A stretch of DNA of 64,000 bases from Haemophilus parainfluenzae (GCF_900450995.1 NZ_UGHY01000002.1:1483001-1547000), one strand, 5' to 3'. Shown: positions 1 to 10,126, counted from the stretch's first letter. Program-made: numbers and translations. Notes: a model not told the origin generated them from the letters alone.

Positions 1-176
1 AAACACTGGAAAGATTGACCGCACTTTTGTTGAAATTCGAGTAATTTCGCTAAATTCAGCGTGGTGCCGTATAAAATAAACGCATGTGTTTCATTGGAAT
101 GAGGCAAATCAGACGAAAGTGCGGTGGGTAATTGGGGATATTTTTGGGTAATGCTTGCAAGGTTTTGAATTTGCAT
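1..176 (-). CDS. serB: Phosphoserine phosphatase, N-terminal part (runs off left edge)
   Basis: An open frame on the minus strand starts at ATG 176-174 and continues through the left edge (about 58 residues, beginning MQIQNLASITQKYPQ). It is divergent from smp, the serB/smp arrangement known in E. coli and Haemophilus, and this context is the main reason for the name. SerB dephosphorylates phosphoserine in the last step of serine synthesis. The catalytic HAD motif would lie outside the window, so the function cannot be confirmed from the visible part. The frame contains two USS cores, one of which encodes part of its N-terminal region. Confidence 0.6.
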   Translation of the reverse strand, partial: MQIQNLASITQKYPQLPTALSSDLPHSNETHAFILYGTTLNLAKLLEFQQKCGQSFQC

Positions 177-220
177 AGAAAATCCTGTAAATTGTGAATA
201 CTCATCTATTCTAGCCGATC

Positions 221-922
221 TTGGCGAAAAAATGGAAAAACAACGTGCAATTAATTAAAGAAAAACTTCAAAAATCACTGATGTTTGGGCTCATTGTGCT
301 GCTTTGTATCGGTGCCATGTCCGTGATTTTGTTTGGTGTGAAACAATTTAAGATTGGTTCTCAGCTTTCAAGTGTGAATCAAGTGGCAAATTTGTCGCAT
401 ATTTTGGTTCGTCAGCAAGCAAATTTATTTTCAGTTTTATTAACTAATAATGCGAAATCCGATCAACTTGTCGAAAATCTAGATAATTTAGTTAAAGAAA
501 ACTTTGTGCTCGATGCGACCATTTATGATTATAACGGCAAGGAATTAGCACAAAGTACCAATACTGGCAATCTTCGTGAGCAACTTGGTCTAGAACATAA
601 AAATGAAGGTGAATTTTCAACACAGCAAATTGTTGAGCCCATTTACTCTGCTTCCAATAATGCCGTTCGTGGCTTTTTGCGGGTGACCTTTGACGCGCAA
701 TATGCTCAAACGACGCAGAGCAAAATTAATCAAGTCTTCCATCGTTTATATGGTGAAATTGTGGTGGTCTTTTTATTAGGCGCTTTATTCGCCAGTTCCA
801 TTCATTATTTTTTAAGTCATTATCGTCGAACATATCGAAAACCAGTGGAAACTAAAACGGTAGTTAATTTACAAGGTAAATCGAGTAGCCAGCGTTTTCA
901 TCAACGTCGTCGTAGAATTTGA
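221..922 (+). CDS. smp: YtjB/Smp (AhpA) family membrane-anchored periplasmic protein
   Basis: 233 residues. A short basic N-terminus is followed by a transmembrane segment (about residues 22-42), a periplasmic region containing NQVANLSHILVRQQANL and the FSTQQIVEPI motif, a second membrane segment (about 177-197) and a basic cytoplasmic tail. Length and two-membrane-span layout match the Smp/YtjB family, whose biochemical role is poorly known. The chosen start is TTG at 221; no good ribosome binding site is visible, but the N-terminus before the first membrane segment then has the usual family length. It is divergent from serB, as in relatives, and followed by tkt. Confidence 0.8.
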   Translation: MAKKWKNNVQLIKEKLQKSLMFGLIVLLCIGAMSVILFGVKQFKIGSQLSSVNQVANLSHILVRQQANLFSVLLTNNAKSDQLVENLDNLVKENFVLDATIYDYNGKELAQSTNTGNLREQLGLEHKNEGEFSTQQIVEPIYSASNNAVRGFLRVTFDAQYAQTTQSKINQVFHRLYGEIVVVFLLGALFASSIHYFLSHYRRTYRKPVETKTVVNLQGKSSSQRFHQRRRRI

Positions 923-1007
923 TCAAGGTAAATAAAATTGCAGATATTGCTCAAGTCAATCAGTAAATAGGTTAGAATACTCGGAATTATTTAGATAGGA
1001 GAAAAAC

Positions 1008-3005
1008 ATGGCAACTCGTAGACAACTGGCCAACGCAATTCGTGCGCTATCAATGGATGCAGTACAAAAAGCAAAATCAGGCCACCCAGGTGCACCAATG
1101 GGAATGGCGGATATCGCTGAAGTATTATGGCGCGATTTCTTAAAACACAATCCAAACAGCCCTAAATGGGCTGATCGCGACCGTTTTGTGCTTTCTAACG
1201 GCCACGGTTCAATGTTGATTTATAGCTTATTACATTTAACAGGCTACGATCTTTCTATCGAAGATTTAAAACAATTCCGTCAATTACATTCTAAAACCCC
1301 AGGTCACCCAGAATATGGTTATGCACCAGGTGTTGAAACCACGACGGGTCCGTTAGGCCAAGGTATCACTAATGCAGTGGGTATGGCGATTGCTGAGAAA
1401 ACTTTAGCGGGTCAATTTAACCGTGAAGGCCATGAAATTGTCGATCACCACACTTATGTGTTCTTAGGCGATGGCTGTTTAATGGAAGGGATTTCCCATG
1501 AAGCTTGCTCTTTAGCAGGCACATTAGGCTTAGGTAAATTAATCGCATTCTACGATGACAACAACATTTCCATTGATGGTCATGTTGATGGCTGGTTCAG
1601 CGATGATACTGCAGCTCGTTTTGAAGCTTATGGCTGGCAAGTGATTCGCAATGTAGATGGTCACGATGCAGAACAAATTCGTGCCGCAACCATTCTTGCT
1701 CAAGCAGAAAAAGAAAAACCAACTTTAATTATTTGTAAAACCATCATCGGTTTTGGTTCACCAAATAAATCAGGCTCTCATGATTGTCATGGTGCACCAT
1801 TAGGTGATGAAGAAATCGCATTAACCCGTAAAGCACTGGACTGGGAATATGCTCCATTTGAAATTCCAGCTGAATACTATGCTGAATGGTCTGCAAAAGA
1901 GAAAGGCTCTGCAGCAGAAAAATCTTGGGAAGAAAAATTTGCCGCTTATGCAAAAGCATATCCTGAACTTGCAGAAGAATTTACTCGTCGTGTAAACGGT
2001 GAATTACCAGCAAACTGGACGGCTGAATCCAAAGCGTTCATTGAAAAATTACAAGCAAATCCAGCGAGTATTGCAAGCCGTAAAGCATCACAAAATGCAA
2101 TCGAAGCATATGCTCATGTGTTACCTGAATTCTTAGGTGGCTCTGCAGACTTAGCAAGCTCTAACTTAACCTTATGGAGCGGTTCTAAACCGATTCGTGC
2201 ACATGAAAACGTAGGTGGTAACTACATCAACTACGGTGTGCGTGAATTTGGTATGTCTGCCATTATGAACGGGGTTGCCTTGCACGGCGGTTTCATTCCT
2301 TACGGCGCAACCTTCTTAATGTTCTACGAATATGCACACAATGCGGTGCGTATGGCAGCATTAATGAAACAACGTGCTTTATTCGTTTATACTCATGACT
2401 CGATTGGTTTAGGCGAAGATGGTCCAACTCACCAACCAGTTGAGCAAACCGCATCATTACGCTTAATTCCAAACCTTGAAACATGGCGTCCGTGTGACCA
2501 AGTGGAATCAGCTATCGCATGGCAACAAGCGGTTGAACGTCAAGATGGCCCAACTGCATTGATCTTTACCCGTCAAAACTTAGCACAAATGGACCGCACT
2601 TCTGCACAATTAGATGCGGTTAAACGTGGTGCTTATGTGTTAAAAGACTGTGATGGCACACCTGAGTTAATCTTCATTGCGACAGGTTCAGAAGTGGAGT
2701 TAGCAGTGAAAGCAGCAGATGTATTGGCTGCCGAAGGTAAAAAAGTACGTGTCGTTTCTATGCCAAGCACTAACCGTTTCGATAAACAAGATGTGGCGTA
2801 CCGTGAAAGCGTATTACCTGCTGCTGTAACCAAACGTGTTGCGATTGAAGCAGGTATTGCAGACTTCTGGTATAAATACGTAGGCTTTGATGGTCGCGTA
2901 GTAGGCATGAATAGCTTCGGCGAATCAGCACCAGCAGATCAATTATTCAAACTCTTTGGTTTCACCGTGGATAACGTGGTGGCAAAAGCAAAAGAGATTT
3001 TATAA
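1008..3005 (+). CDS. tkt: Transketolase
   Basis: 665 residues, the normal length. Transketolase moves two-carbon ketol units between sugar phosphates in the non-oxidative pentose phosphate pathway, using thiamine diphosphate. Visible signatures are the N-terminal [17 protein letters not shown], the ThDP-binding GDGCLMEG...NN motif near residues 155-186, and the pyrimidine-domain segment [19 protein letters not shown] near 465. An AGGAG ribosome binding site precedes the ATG. The gene has its own terminator downstream and appears monocistronic. A TAGAAT sequence at 973-978 could be the -10 element. Cytoplasmic enzyme; nothing unusual. Confidence 0.97.
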   Translation: MATRRQLANAIRALSMDAVQKAKSGHPGAPMGMADIAEVLWRDFLKHNPNSPKWADRDRFVLSNGHGSMLIYSLLHLTGYDLSIEDLKQFRQLHSKTPGHPEYGYAPGVETTTGPLGQGITNAVGMAIAEKTLAGQFNREGHEIVDHHTYVFLGDGCLMEGISHEACSLAGTLGLGKLIAFYDDNNISIDGHVDGWFSDDTAARFEAYGWQVIRNVDGHDAEQIRAATILAQAEKEKPTLIICKTIIGFGSPNKSGSHDCHGAPLGDEEIALTRKALDWEYAPFEIPAEYYAEWSAKEKGSAAEKSWEEKFAAYAKAYPELAEEFTRRVNGELPANWTAESKAFIEKLQANPASIASRKASQNAIEAYAHVLPEFLGGSADLASSNLTLWSGSKPIRAHENVGGNYINYGVREFGMSAIMNGVALHGGFIPYGATFLMFYEYAHNAVRMAALMKQRALFVYTHDSIGLGEDGPTHQPVEQTASLRLIPNLETWRPCDQVESAIAWQQAVERQDGPTALIFTRQNLAQMDRTSAQLDAVKRGAYVLKDCDGTPELIFIATGSEVELAVKAADVLAAEGKKVRVVSMPSTNRFDKQDVAYRESVLPAAVTKRVAIEAGIADFWYKYVGFDGRVVGMNSFGESAPADQLFKLFGFTVDNVVAKAKEIL

Positions 3006-3019
3006 TTATTAAAATAAAT

Positions 3020-3050
3020 AAAGGCAGGTAATGACCTGCCTTTATTTTTT
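3020..3050 (+). terminator. Intrinsic terminator of tkt
   Basis: Perfect 10-bp stem AAAGGCAGGT / ACCTGCCTTT with a 4-base loop, followed by a T-rich run, 15 bases after the tkt stop. Confidence 0.93.
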
Positions 3051-3059
3051 GATTTGAAA

Positions 3060-3098
3060 AAGTGCGGTCAAAAAATAAGAAAATTTTTTACCGCACTT
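3060..3098. repeat. Inverted pair of uptake signal sequences
   Basis: AAGTGCGGT at 3060-3068 and ACCGCACTT at 3090-3098, separated by an A/T-rich loop. Inverted USS pairs are common in Haemophilus intergenic regions and can act as terminators; here it backs up the tkt terminator. Confidence 0.85.
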
Positions 3099-3231
3099 TG
3101 TTTTTATCGGCTTACACCTTGTTATCAAACCCTTTTTTCGTTAATCCATTGAGTTAGTTTTTCAAGTTTGCTAAAATTTGCAGTACTTTTTGCAATAAGA
3201 ATAAAACGTAAAAAGTGAGTTCGGAAGAAGG

Positions 3232-3432
3232 TAGCTGGAGAGTGGGGAATTGCCCCTACGCCGACGAGGTAAAATCTTTCAGGCGCAATCGCGAGGTTGC
3301 AGGGACTGTTACTGGACGAACCCTTGGAGAGATCCATTGCATTTTATTGATGTAAATGGACGCCGAAGGCGCAAAAGAGCGGTCGATTTTTCGATTGTTT
3401 TCCAAACGCTCAGGCAAAAGGACAGGGGCAAA
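3232..3432 (+). promoter_or_regulatory. Tandem glycine riboswitch (two aptamers)
   Basis: Two successive copies of the glycine (gcvT) aptamer core are readable. The first has GGAGAG (3237-3242), CCGACGAGGTAAA and CTTTCAGGC, then CAGGGACTG. The second has GGAGAG (3326-3331), CGCCGAAGGCGCAAAAG, CGCTCAGGCAAAAGGACAGGGGC-like sequence (given here only as a description of order). This is the classical tandem arrangement with a short linker. It lies about 90 bases upstream of an AlsT-type amino-acid:Na+ symporter, a known partner of this riboswitch. A segment after the second aptamer (AGACAA, 3432-3437) can pair with TTGTCT (3475-3480), a possible part of the expression platform. Direction of control (glycine on or off) cannot be read from the sequence. 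Confidence 0.92.
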
Positions 3433-3523
3433 AGACAATCGGTATTATCAAAAATATTTCTATCGGGATTCTTCTTGTCTCCTTGTCGAGTTTATTTGTA
3501 TTTTAAACGACGAGGAATCATCA

Positions 3524-4894
3524 ATGTCATTACAGACAATCTTATCGGCTATTAGCAGCTTTATATGGGGACCGCCCCTACTTATTCTTTTGTCCGGAAC
3601 CGGACTTTATCTCACCCTTCGTTTAGGTTTCTTACAAATTCGTTATTTGCCTAGTGCATTGGGCTATTTATTTGCTCGTGGTGCGAATAAAGGCAAGGGG
3701 GATGTCTCTTCTTTTGCCGCACTTTGTACGGCATTAGCGGCGACCATCGGAACAGGGAATATCGTGGGTGTAGCGACCGCAGTACAAGCGGGTGGACCTG
3801 GCGCGATTTTTTGGATGTGGCTAGTTGCATTATTAGGCATGGCAACTAAATACGCTGAATGTTTACTTGCCGTGAAATATCGTGTACGTGATAAATACGG
3901 TTTTATGGCGGGTGGACCAATGTATTACATCGAACGTGGCCTTGGAATTAAATGGCTAGCCAAATTATTTGCGCTCTTTGGGGTGTTGGTGGCCTTCTTC
4001 GGTATCGGTACTTTTCCTCAAGTCAATGCGATTACACATGCGATGCAAGACACCTTTCATGTACCTGTTGTGATTACTGCGACAGTGGTGACGGTATTGG
4101 TCGCGATGATTATTCTCGGTGGTGTAAGACGTATTGCGACAGCTTCTTCCGTTATAGTGCCTTTTATGGCAATTGGCTATGTGGCGACCTCAATTATTAT
4201 CTTAGTGGTAAATTACGATAAGCTGCCTGCTGCGATCGCATTAATCATTCATAGTGCGTTTAACCCTCAAGCAGCTTTAGGTGGCGCAGTTGGCTTTACA
4301 GTAATGAAAGCCATTCAATCGGGTGTTGCACGCGGTATTTTCTCAAATGAATCTGGTTTAGGGAGTGCACCTATTGCAGCAGCAGCGGCACAAACCAAAG
4401 AGCCTGTTCGCCAAGGTTTAATTTCGATGACAGGGACATTTTTAGATACCATCATCGTATGTACGATGACCGGTTTAGTGCTTGTGATTACAGGTGCATG
4501 GAGTAACCCTGAGCTTTCAGGCGCAAGCGTGACTAACTACGCTTTTGCACAGGGCTTAGGCACATCAATCGGTGCAACTATTGTAACCGTTGGCTTATTA
4601 TTCTTTGCTTTCACCACAATTTTAGGTTGGTGTTACTATGGAGAACGTTGCTTCCTTTACTTAGTTGGTATCCGTGGTATTAAATTTTATCGTTTCATGT
4701 TTATTGTTTTGGTCGGGGCGGGTTCATTCCTCACCTTAGATTTAATCTGGATTTTAGCGGATATCGTGAATGGTTTAATGGCTTTCCCGAACTTGATAGC
4801 ATTAATTGGTTTGCGTAAAGAGATTATTTCAGAAACTAAGGATTACTTTGAACGTTTAAAAGCGACGCAATATGATCAAGATGAATTAGCCTAA
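3524..4894 (+). CDS. alsT: Alanine/glycine:cation symporter (AGCS family)
   Basis: 456 residues, a polytopic inner-membrane protein of the AGCS family that couples uptake of small amino acids to Na+ (or H+). Family motifs are ATIGTGNIVGVATAV, GGPMYYIERGLG and SNESGLGSAPIAAAAAQTKEP. The start is ATG 3524 with GAGGAA at 3511-3516; the in-frame reading that begins at 3356 runs through the second riboswitch aptamer and is an artefact. The upstream tandem glycine riboswitch makes glycine a likely physiological substrate and ties expression to the intracellular glycine level. Its own terminator follows. The symbol is by family resemblance. Confidence 0.93.
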   Translation: MSLQTILSAISSFIWGPPLLILLSGTGLYLTLRLGFLQIRYLPSALGYLFARGANKGKGDVSSFAALCTALAATIGTGNIVGVATAVQAGGPGAIFWMWLVALLGMATKYAECLLAVKYRVRDKYGFMAGGPMYYIERGLGIKWLAKLFALFGVLVAFFGIGTFPQVNAITHAMQDTFHVPVVITATVVTVLVAMIILGGVRRIATASSVIVPFMAIGYVATSIIILVVNYDKLPAAIALIIHSAFNPQAALGGAVGFTVMKAIQSGVARGIFSNESGLGSAPIAAAAAQTKEPVRQGLISMTGTFLDTIIVCTMTGLVLVITGAWSNPELSGASVTNYAFAQGLGTSIGATIVTVGLLFFAFTTILGWCYYGERCFLYLVGIRGIKFYRFMFIVLVGAGSFLTLDLIWILADIVNGLMAFPNLIALIGLRKEIISETKDYFERLKATQYDQDELA

Positions 4895-4911
4895 TTCATG
4901 TTGTAAAAAGA

Positions 4912-4942
4912 AAAGGGAAGCTGAGTGCTTCCCTTTGTTGTT
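4912..4942 (+). terminator. Intrinsic terminator of the symporter gene
   Basis: Stem AAAGGGAAGC (4912-4921) / GCTTCCCTTT (4927-4936), 5-base loop, then a T-containing tail. Confidence 0.9.
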
Positions 4943-5096
4943 TACAGCTTTACATCATAACAAGTTTACACAGAAAGAAAATCATATTTTTGCAGAAATT
5001 AGATCCCGATCATATTTTTGAACATTTGTTTTTTTATTTGCCTAAAAGCACTTGAAAAAGCAGTGCAAGGTCGATATGTTGTTATTAAAGATGAAC

Positions 5097-5112
5097 TGAA
5101 CCGAAGGGTTCA
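5097..5112 (+). promoter_or_regulatory. Short hairpin in the raiA leader
   Basis: TGAACC-GAAG-GGTTCA forms a 6-bp stem 23 bases upstream of the raiA start codon, just before the AGAGG ribosome binding site. It could influence translation or stability of the raiA message; this is inference from position only. Confidence 0.4.
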
Positions 5113-5135
5113 TTTAACCAAAAGAGGTAAATGCT

Positions 5136-5459
5136 ATGACACTCAATATCACAAGCAAACAAATGGAAATCACCCCTGCAATCCGTGAACATGTGGAGGG
5201 AAGACTTGCAAAATTAGAGAAATGGCACACTCAACTGATTAGCCCACACTTTGTTTTAAGTAAAGTACCAAACGGCTTTTCTGTAGAGGCTTCAATTGGA
5301 ACCCCATTAGGTAATCTACTTGCGACAGCAACCGCTGATGATATGTATAAAGCGATCAATGAAGTCGAAGAAAAATTAGAACGTCAATTAAATAAACTTC
5401 AACATAAAGGTGAATCCCGTCGAGCAGACGAATGTTTGAAAGATTCTTTTGAAAAATAA
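5136..5459 (+). CDS. raiA: Ribosome-associated inhibitor A (hibernation factor)
   Basis: 107 residues, beginning [16 protein letters not shown]. RaiA (YfiA) binds the 30S subunit in the channel used by mRNA and tRNA and inactivates ribosomes in stationary phase or stress. The beta-alpha-beta-beta-beta-alpha fold is suggested by the [26 protein letters not shown] start, the [24 protein letters not shown] helix and a short acidic/basic tail; it is the short family type, without the long C-terminal dimerisation domain of long HPF. An AAAGAGG sequence precedes the ATG. The gene is monocistronic, with a leader hairpin and a strong terminator. Confidence 0.94.
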   Translation: MTLNITSKQMEITPAIREHVEGRLAKLEKWHTQLISPHFVLSKVPNGFSVEASIGTPLGNLLATATADDMYKAINEVEEKLERQLNKLQHKGESRRADECLKDSFEK

Positions 5460-5475
5460 AGAATAATGAGTGAAT

Positions 5476-5506
5476 AAAAGGGCGAACATAATGTTCGCCC
5501 TTTTTT
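5476..5506. terminator. Bidirectional terminator between raiA and a small convergent gene
   Basis: A 14-bp stem AAAAGGGCGAACAT / ATGTTCGCCCTTTT is followed by T-run on the plus strand and preceded by A-run, so it can work both ways. It overlaps the last codon of the convergent small gene. Confidence 0.92.
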
Positions 5507-5648
5507 AGATCTCTTGAATCACTAATTGTAACGCATGGCGTTGGAACTGTTTTGCTTTACGGTGTTTTAAGCGTCTTAAACGCAGGTTACGTGAAGCTGA
5601 AATATCTCTTGATGCTTTTTTCTTTAAGAAGGTTTTTCTTTTTAACAT
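5505..5648 (-). CDS. Small, highly basic protein of 47 residues, function unknown
   Basis: Not recognised as a named family. The minus-strand frame 5648-5505 encodes 47 residues starting MLKRKTFLKKKASRDISASR and ending HALQLVIQEI. It is dominated by Lys and Arg, with the RNLRLRRLKHRKAKQFQRH core predicted as one helix. An excellent AAGGAG ribosome binding site sits 6 bases before the ATG, which strongly supports real translation. Such composition suits an RNA- or ribosome-binding peptide, but that is inference. It is convergent with raiA and its stop codon falls within the shared terminator. Similar to no ribosomal protein I can name (it is not bS21). Confidence 0.75.
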   Translation of the reverse strand: MLKRKTFLKKKASRDISASRNLRLRRLKHRKAKQFQRHALQLVIQEI

Positions 5649-5704
5649 CTTTTTCTCCTTATTTTCTTTCTATTCAATAAAAACGTTGTTTTTTCTGACC
5701 GCAC

Positions 5705-7099
5705 TTACTCTGTTGCAGTCGCTTGGTTTTCTTGAACACGATGATAATTCACAATACTGTTCATATAACGGCGGATATTCTCGACATATTGATAAGCTTC
5801 ATAACCGCGAGCATAGCCATATTTTAAGTTAGAATAATGACGCTTTTCTGATAATAGTTGAAGATTATTTTTTACATCTAACCAATTATCAGGATTACCA
5901 CCTAATTTTTTCGTTAGGCGACGAGCGTCTAAAATATGCCCTAACCCCATGTTATATGCAGCTAAAGAATACCAAATTCGATCTTCTTCTGGAATGCTGT
6001 CTGGCATTTGGTTGAGTAGCCAATGCAAATATTCCGAGCCAGCCTTAATGCTTTGTTCTGCATCCGTGCGGTTATTAATATTCATACGTGTAGCGGTATC
6101 TTTTGTTAACATCATCATACCACGTACGCCCGTTGGAGAGGTGGCATAAGGGTCCCAATGTGATTCTTGATAGGCTACAGCGGCTAATAATCGCCAGTCT
6201 AAATTCCCTTTGTATTTTTCAAAGAGCGGTTGATATTGAGGCAGAATTTTTTCAACCGACTCTAAATAAGCCTGAGTATCTACATAATCAAAGGCGGTAA
6301 TATGACGGAAGTATTTTTCCTCAATGCGATCAATTAATCCTGTTTCAATGGCATTATTCATAAAATCCAACAAGGCTGCTTGTAGCTCATTATAGGATTT
6401 ATTGGAAAGATACCAATGCACGGTCATTTCATCCGTTAGGTCAAATGCAATCGCTAAGTTAGGGCGAATTTGTTGTGCCGCAGCCACATCAATACTATTT
6501 GCAATGGTGTAAGGAATTTTGCCTTCAGCCACTTGAATCAATAATTCTTCTTGGGTCAACTGCTTGTTATTCTGCCATTTAAGTGCAGGAAGTTTTTTCT
6601 GTGCAAGGGATAATAATTTTTCCAAATCTTCCCCCGCAGAAATGATAATTTCTTGTTGTACTTGCGCTAAATCTTTCGGACGATTTTCACCTTTTTTATA
6701 CACAAGCTGCCAAGAGGCTGAAGTATAAGAGGGCCCTAACTGAAATTTTTCTGCACGTTGAGGCTGGAACAAAAGATTCGCAGCAGCAATATCAATATTG
6801 TTGTTCTCTAATTCGTTAAAAAGTTGATCGTTATTTTCTAAGGTTTTAATTTGTAAGCGAACCCCTAAATAATCAGCAAAGTTTTTTGCTAATTCGTATT
6901 CCAAGCCTGACTCACCGCCATTCCCAATAAAATAGTAAATGGGATTGTTAATGGTGCCGACAATAAGGCTACCGCGATTTTTGATCGTGGTGTAAGGGTT
7001 CTGCTCCGATTGCATAATTTTTTGCCAAGGGAAGACCATATCAATTGCCCAAAGTAATAATGCAAAAGCAGCAATAATACGTAAAAATAGACCTTTCAA
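5705..7099 (-). CDS. mltF: Membrane-bound lytic murein transglycosylase F
   Basis: 464 residues. An N-terminal signal/anchor (about residues 5-23) is followed by a periplasmic solute-binding-like domain (about 40-265, containing [15 protein letters not shown]) and a C-terminal SLT lysozyme-like domain (about 295-450). The catalytic Glu is E312 in [11 protein letters not shown], and the [10 protein letters not shown] motif follows. MltF cleaves the glycan strands of peptidoglycan to 1,6-anhydromuropeptides at the outer membrane; the N-terminal module is regulatory in studied homologues. It is downstream of deaD on the same strand, but the strong deaD terminator lies between. Confidence 0.94.
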   Translation of the reverse strand: MKGLFLRIIAAFALLLWAIDMVFPWQKIMQSEQNPYTTIKNRGSLIVGTINNPIYYFIGNGGESGLEYELAKNFADYLGVRLQIKTLENNDQLFNELENNNIDIAAANLLFQPQRAEKFQLGPSYTSASWQLVYKKGENRPKDLAQVQQEIIISAGEDLEKLLSLAQKKLPALKWQNNKQLTQEELLIQVAEGKIPYTIANSIDVAAAQQIRPNLAIAFDLTDEMTVHWYLSNKSYNELQAALLDFMNNAIETGLIDRIEEKYFRHITAFDYVDTQAYLESVEKILPQYQPLFEKYKGNLDWRLLAAVAYQESHWDPYATSPTGVRGMMMLTKDTATRMNINNRTDAEQSIKAGSEYLHWLLNQMPDSIPEEDRIWYSLAAYNMGLGHILDARRLTKKLGGNPDNWLDVKNNLQLLSEKRHYSNLKYGYARGYEAYQYVENIRRYMNSIVNYHRVQENQATATE

Positions 7100-7152
7100 T
7101 AGATAAACCTTATAAATTGAGATAAGAGACGATTGTAACGAGAATTAAGACA

Positions 7153-7182
7153 ATAAAAAAGCCCCTTTTACTTCAAGGGGCT
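7153..7182 (-). terminator. Terminator of the pnp-nlpI-deaD cluster
   Basis: On the minus strand the stem AGCCCCTT / AAGGGGCT is followed by TTTTTT, 13 bases after the deaD stop. Confidence 0.9.
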
Positions 7183-7194
7183 GTTAAATAAGGA

Positions 7195-9045
7195 TTAACG
7201 TTGGCGATCTCGGCGACCACGTTCATTAAAAGTGCGGTCGTTTTTATCGTTAAATTTACGCTGACGACGTTCACCATTACGCTCTCCACGGAAGCGATCT
7301 TGACCACGCTCTCCACGCTCATTACGACGACCATCGCGACGGCCTTTTCCGCCAAAATCGTTACCACCACGTCCGCTGTCTGATTGTGTCGCGCCCATAA
7401 AGCTCATTTGCATTTGTTTGTTTAAAACGCGAGTTTTACCGAATTGTTGAAGCAATTCTTTTGGCATGCCTTGTGGTAATTCAACGGTAGAGTAGTCATC
7501 ATAAAGTTTGATATGACCAATGTAACGGCTGTTAATATCACCTTCATTTGCGATAGCGCCTACAATATGACGGACTTCTACACCATCTGCACGACCGATT
7601 TCGATACGATATAAATCCATAGGTTGTTGGTTGCCATAGTCTTTACGCTCACCACGACGTTCAGCTGAACGTGGGTTTTCGCGTCGATCACCGCGATCAT
7701 TACGGTCACGACGACGTTTATCCATTGGTGGATCAGGTGGAAGAATGAGTTTTTGTTTACCTTGAAGCAACATCAACATCGCCGCGGCAATATCTTCTTG
7801 ATCCTGATCTGCCGTGAATAAATCTTCTAATAAGCTACGATACATTTCGAGATCGTGATGTTCCAATTGTTTGGTAATCTTGTCTTGGAATTTTTTGCGA
7901 CGACAGGCTTGTAACACTTCATGATTTGGCAATTCAACTTCATTGATTGGTTTTTTCATCAAGTGTTCGATGTTACGAAGTAAACGGCGTTCACGTGGTT
8001 CAACGAATAACAATGCACGACCAGAACGACCTGCACGACCGGTTCGACCGATACGGTGGACGTAAGACTCTGCATCAAGCGGGATGTCATAGTTCACCAC
8101 AAGACTGATTCTTTCAATATCGATGCCACGCGCAGCAACATCAGTTGCAACGACGATATCAAGGCTACCATTACGTAAGCGATCTAAGGTTTGCTCACGT
8201 AATTGTTGGGTCATATCACCGTTTAATGCTGCAGCACGGAAACCGTGTTTTTCTAATAATTCAGTCACATCAAGCGTGCCTGTTTTAGTGCGGGTAAAAA
8301 TGATGGCTGCATCAAACTCTTCCACTTCTAAGAAGCGTAATAATGCATCATTTTTACGGAAACCTTGAACATACCAACAATTTTGTTCAATATCTGGCGC
8401 GTTATCGTTATTTACTTTGATTTTCACTTCTTGTGGATTATTCATGAAGCGTTTTGTGATGCGACGAATTGGCTCAGGCATAGTTGCTGAGAAAAGCGCC
8501 GTTTGGTGCTCTTTTGGTAATTCAGCCATAACGGTTTCTACGTCATCAATAAAGCCCATACGAAGCATTTCATCTGCTTCATCAAGTACGATAGCTTTTA
8601 ATTCAGATAGATTTAATGTGTTACGACGGATGTGATCCAAAATACGACCCGGTGTCCCCACAACAACTTGTGCACCTTGTTTTAATGCACGTAATTGGAT
8701 GTCATAACGCTGACCACCATAAAGGGTTACGATATTGATACCTTTTGCATATTTCATGAAGTGTTCGCAAGCATCAGCAACTTGAATTGCTAGTTCACGC
8801 GTTGGCGCCATCACCAATAATTGTGGATGTTTTGCGGCAGGATCAATTTTTGCCAAAATAGGTAAAGAGAATGCGGCAGTTTTACCACTGCCGGTTTGTG
8901 CCATACCAAGTACATCTCTGCCTTCTAGAAGAGCAGGAATACAAGCTTGTTGGATTGGCGAAGGTGTTTCAAAACCAAGGTCAGAAACGGCTTTTAGAAT
9001 GAATTCAGGCAAGCCTAAATCATTAAAAGTGATTTTGTCAGTCAT
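7195..9045 (-). CDS. deaD: ATP-dependent DEAD-box RNA helicase DeaD/CsdA
   Basis: 616 residues from ATG 9045 ([15 protein letters not shown]); the in-frame start at 9078 gives an extra 11 residues not typical of the family. Q motif near residue 25-30, Walker [13 protein letters not shown] box in [11 protein letters not shown] motif in [10 protein letters not shown] and the [11 protein letters not shown] motif are all present. A DbpA-type RNA-binding domain ([25 protein letters not shown]) follows, then an Arg/Gly-rich tail. DeaD unwinds RNA in ribosome assembly and mRNA decay, especially in the cold. The order pnp-nlpI-deaD is conserved with E. coli. A USS core is embedded in the codons of the basic tail (about 7230). 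Confidence 0.95.
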   Translation of the reverse strand: MTDKITFNDLGLPEFILKAVSDLGFETPSPIQQACIPALLEGRDVLGMAQTGSGKTAAFSLPILAKIDPAAKHPQLLVMAPTRELAIQVADACEHFMKYAKGINIVTLYGGQRYDIQLRALKQGAQVVVGTPGRILDHIRRNTLNLSELKAIVLDEADEMLRMGFIDDVETVMAELPKEHQTALFSATMPEPIRRITKRFMNNPQEVKIKVNNDNAPDIEQNCWYVQGFRKNDALLRFLEVEEFDAAIIFTRTKTGTLDVTELLEKHGFRAAALNGDMTQQLREQTLDRLRNGSLDIVVATDVAARGIDIERISLVVNYDIPLDAESYVHRIGRTGRAGRSGRALLFVEPRERRLLRNIEHLMKKPINEVELPNHEVLQACRRKKFQDKITKQLEHHDLEMYRSLLEDLFTADQDQEDIAAAMLMLLQGKQKLILPPDPPMDKRRRDRNDRGDRRENPRSAERRGERKDYGNQQPMDLYRIEIGRADGVEVRHIVGAIANEGDINSRYIGHIKLYDDYSTVELPQGMPKELLQQFGKTRVLNKQMQMSFMGATQSDSGRGGNDFGGKGRRDGRRNERGERGQDRFRGERNGERRQRKFNDKNDRTFNERGRRDRQR

Positions 9046-9120
9046 TAAAATACTCGAATGTAAGTAAGGAAAGCTCAATTTAGCTTTCAGGTTTATTTGT
9101 TATAAAAGAAGGAGGTAAGT

Positions 9121-10062
9121 CTAAAAAACAGCTGTTTTTGTGACCGCACTTTTTTCTTCTTTTTCGTCTTCAGTTTGAGCCGGTTTTAATTTCATCAGCT
9201 CTAACACGGCAAAACGATACTCAACAAAGTTATACACCTGATTCGCAATAGCAAGTTTGAATAAAGCCGCCGCTTCATCAATTTGCCCCAAATTGAGTTT
9301 TTGTTTTGCTAGATAAAAGTAGGTTTCGGTTAATATTTCTGCATATTGTTGAGAGTTTTCTGCAAATTTGGTTGCCCGCTCTTGCAAGTCACTCACGGAA
9401 ATATTACCTAAATAGTATTGAACGATATTTGTTCCCCAGAAGTCCTTAGATAGCCCTTTAGCTCGTTCAACAAGGTTGGCATGGGCTTCTTGTGGTTTTA
9501 ATTTTTGTTCGTTCAAATAGAGCCAGAGTACGCGATAAGGATCTTTGGTATCGGCTTCATAAAACTTCATAAAATCGTCTTCAGCAAGATTATAGCGTTC
9601 GACGTAATAAAAATTTAAACCACGATTAAGGTGGGTATAGTCATAACTTGGATCCAATTCAAACACAGCATTAAAGGTTTCTAATGCACTGTCGTAATCT
9701 TCTTCAAGCAGTAAGTAAAGCCCTAAATAATTGTAAACAGAAGCCATCTTTGGCTGTAATGCAAGGGCTTGTGTAAAGTCATAACGTGCGAGGCCCCATA
9801 AACCTAGGGAATCGTATAATACGCCACGTTCAAAGTGAAGCGTCGCCCGTTCTTCATTACTCATTTTTCCAACTAATAAAACCTGCCCGATTCGGGTAAT
9901 CATCACTTCTTGTTCGAAGTGAGCATTCGGATTCTGATCCGCTAGCCCGACTTTATTTGGTGCGACAAACACGTTTCCCGATTGCACACAACCGGAAATA
10001 AATAAAATCACACTTAGGCTAGACAACGAAACTAGAAAACGGAATAACCGAAAATACTGCAT
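9121..10062 (-). CDS. nlpI: Lipoprotein NlpI (TPR protein)
   Basis: 313 residues from ATG 10062 (MQYFRLFRF). A signal peptide ends in the lipobox FISGC (Cys25), so the protein is lipidated and likely anchored in the outer membrane facing the periplasm. Several TPR-like helical pairs follow (for example KMASVYNYLGLYLLLEEDYDSALETFNAVFELDP). In E. coli NlpI is an adaptor for the Prc protease and peptidoglycan hydrolases. The longer in-frame reading to 10194 overlaps pnp and lacks a start signal suited to a lipoprotein, so I reject it. It sits between pnp and deaD as in enterobacteria. Confidence 0.93.
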   Translation of the reverse strand: MQYFRLFRFLVSLSSLSVILFISGCVQSGNVFVAPNKVGLADQNPNAHFEQEVMITRIGQVLLVGKMSNEERATLHFERGVLYDSLGLWGLARYDFTQALALQPKMASVYNYLGLYLLLEEDYDSALETFNAVFELDPSYDYTHLNRGLNFYYVERYNLAEDDFMKFYEADTKDPYRVLWLYLNEQKLKPQEAHANLVERAKGLSKDFWGTNIVQYYLGNISVSDLQERATKFAENSQQYAEILTETYFYLAKQKLNLGQIDEAAALFKLAIANQVYNFVEYRFAVLELMKLKPAQTEDEKEEKSAVTKTAVF

Positions 10063-10092
10063 TGTTTTATAAGTTAGTTTGATAATCAAAAC

Positions 10093-10119
10093 GGGTGTGC
10101 AAATTGAATTCACACACCC
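10093..10119 (-). terminator. Weak hairpin between pnp and nlpI
   Basis: Stem GGGTGTG / CACACCC with an 11-base loop, followed on the minus strand by GTTTTG. Probably an attenuator or RNA-stability element between the two genes and not a full terminator. Confidence 0.45.
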
Positions 10120-10126
10120 TGTGAGA

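Noticed and set aside
3250..3555. Open frames across the region before the symporter gene
   Set aside because: They run through the two glycine aptamers; the true symporter start at 3524 has a ribosome binding site.
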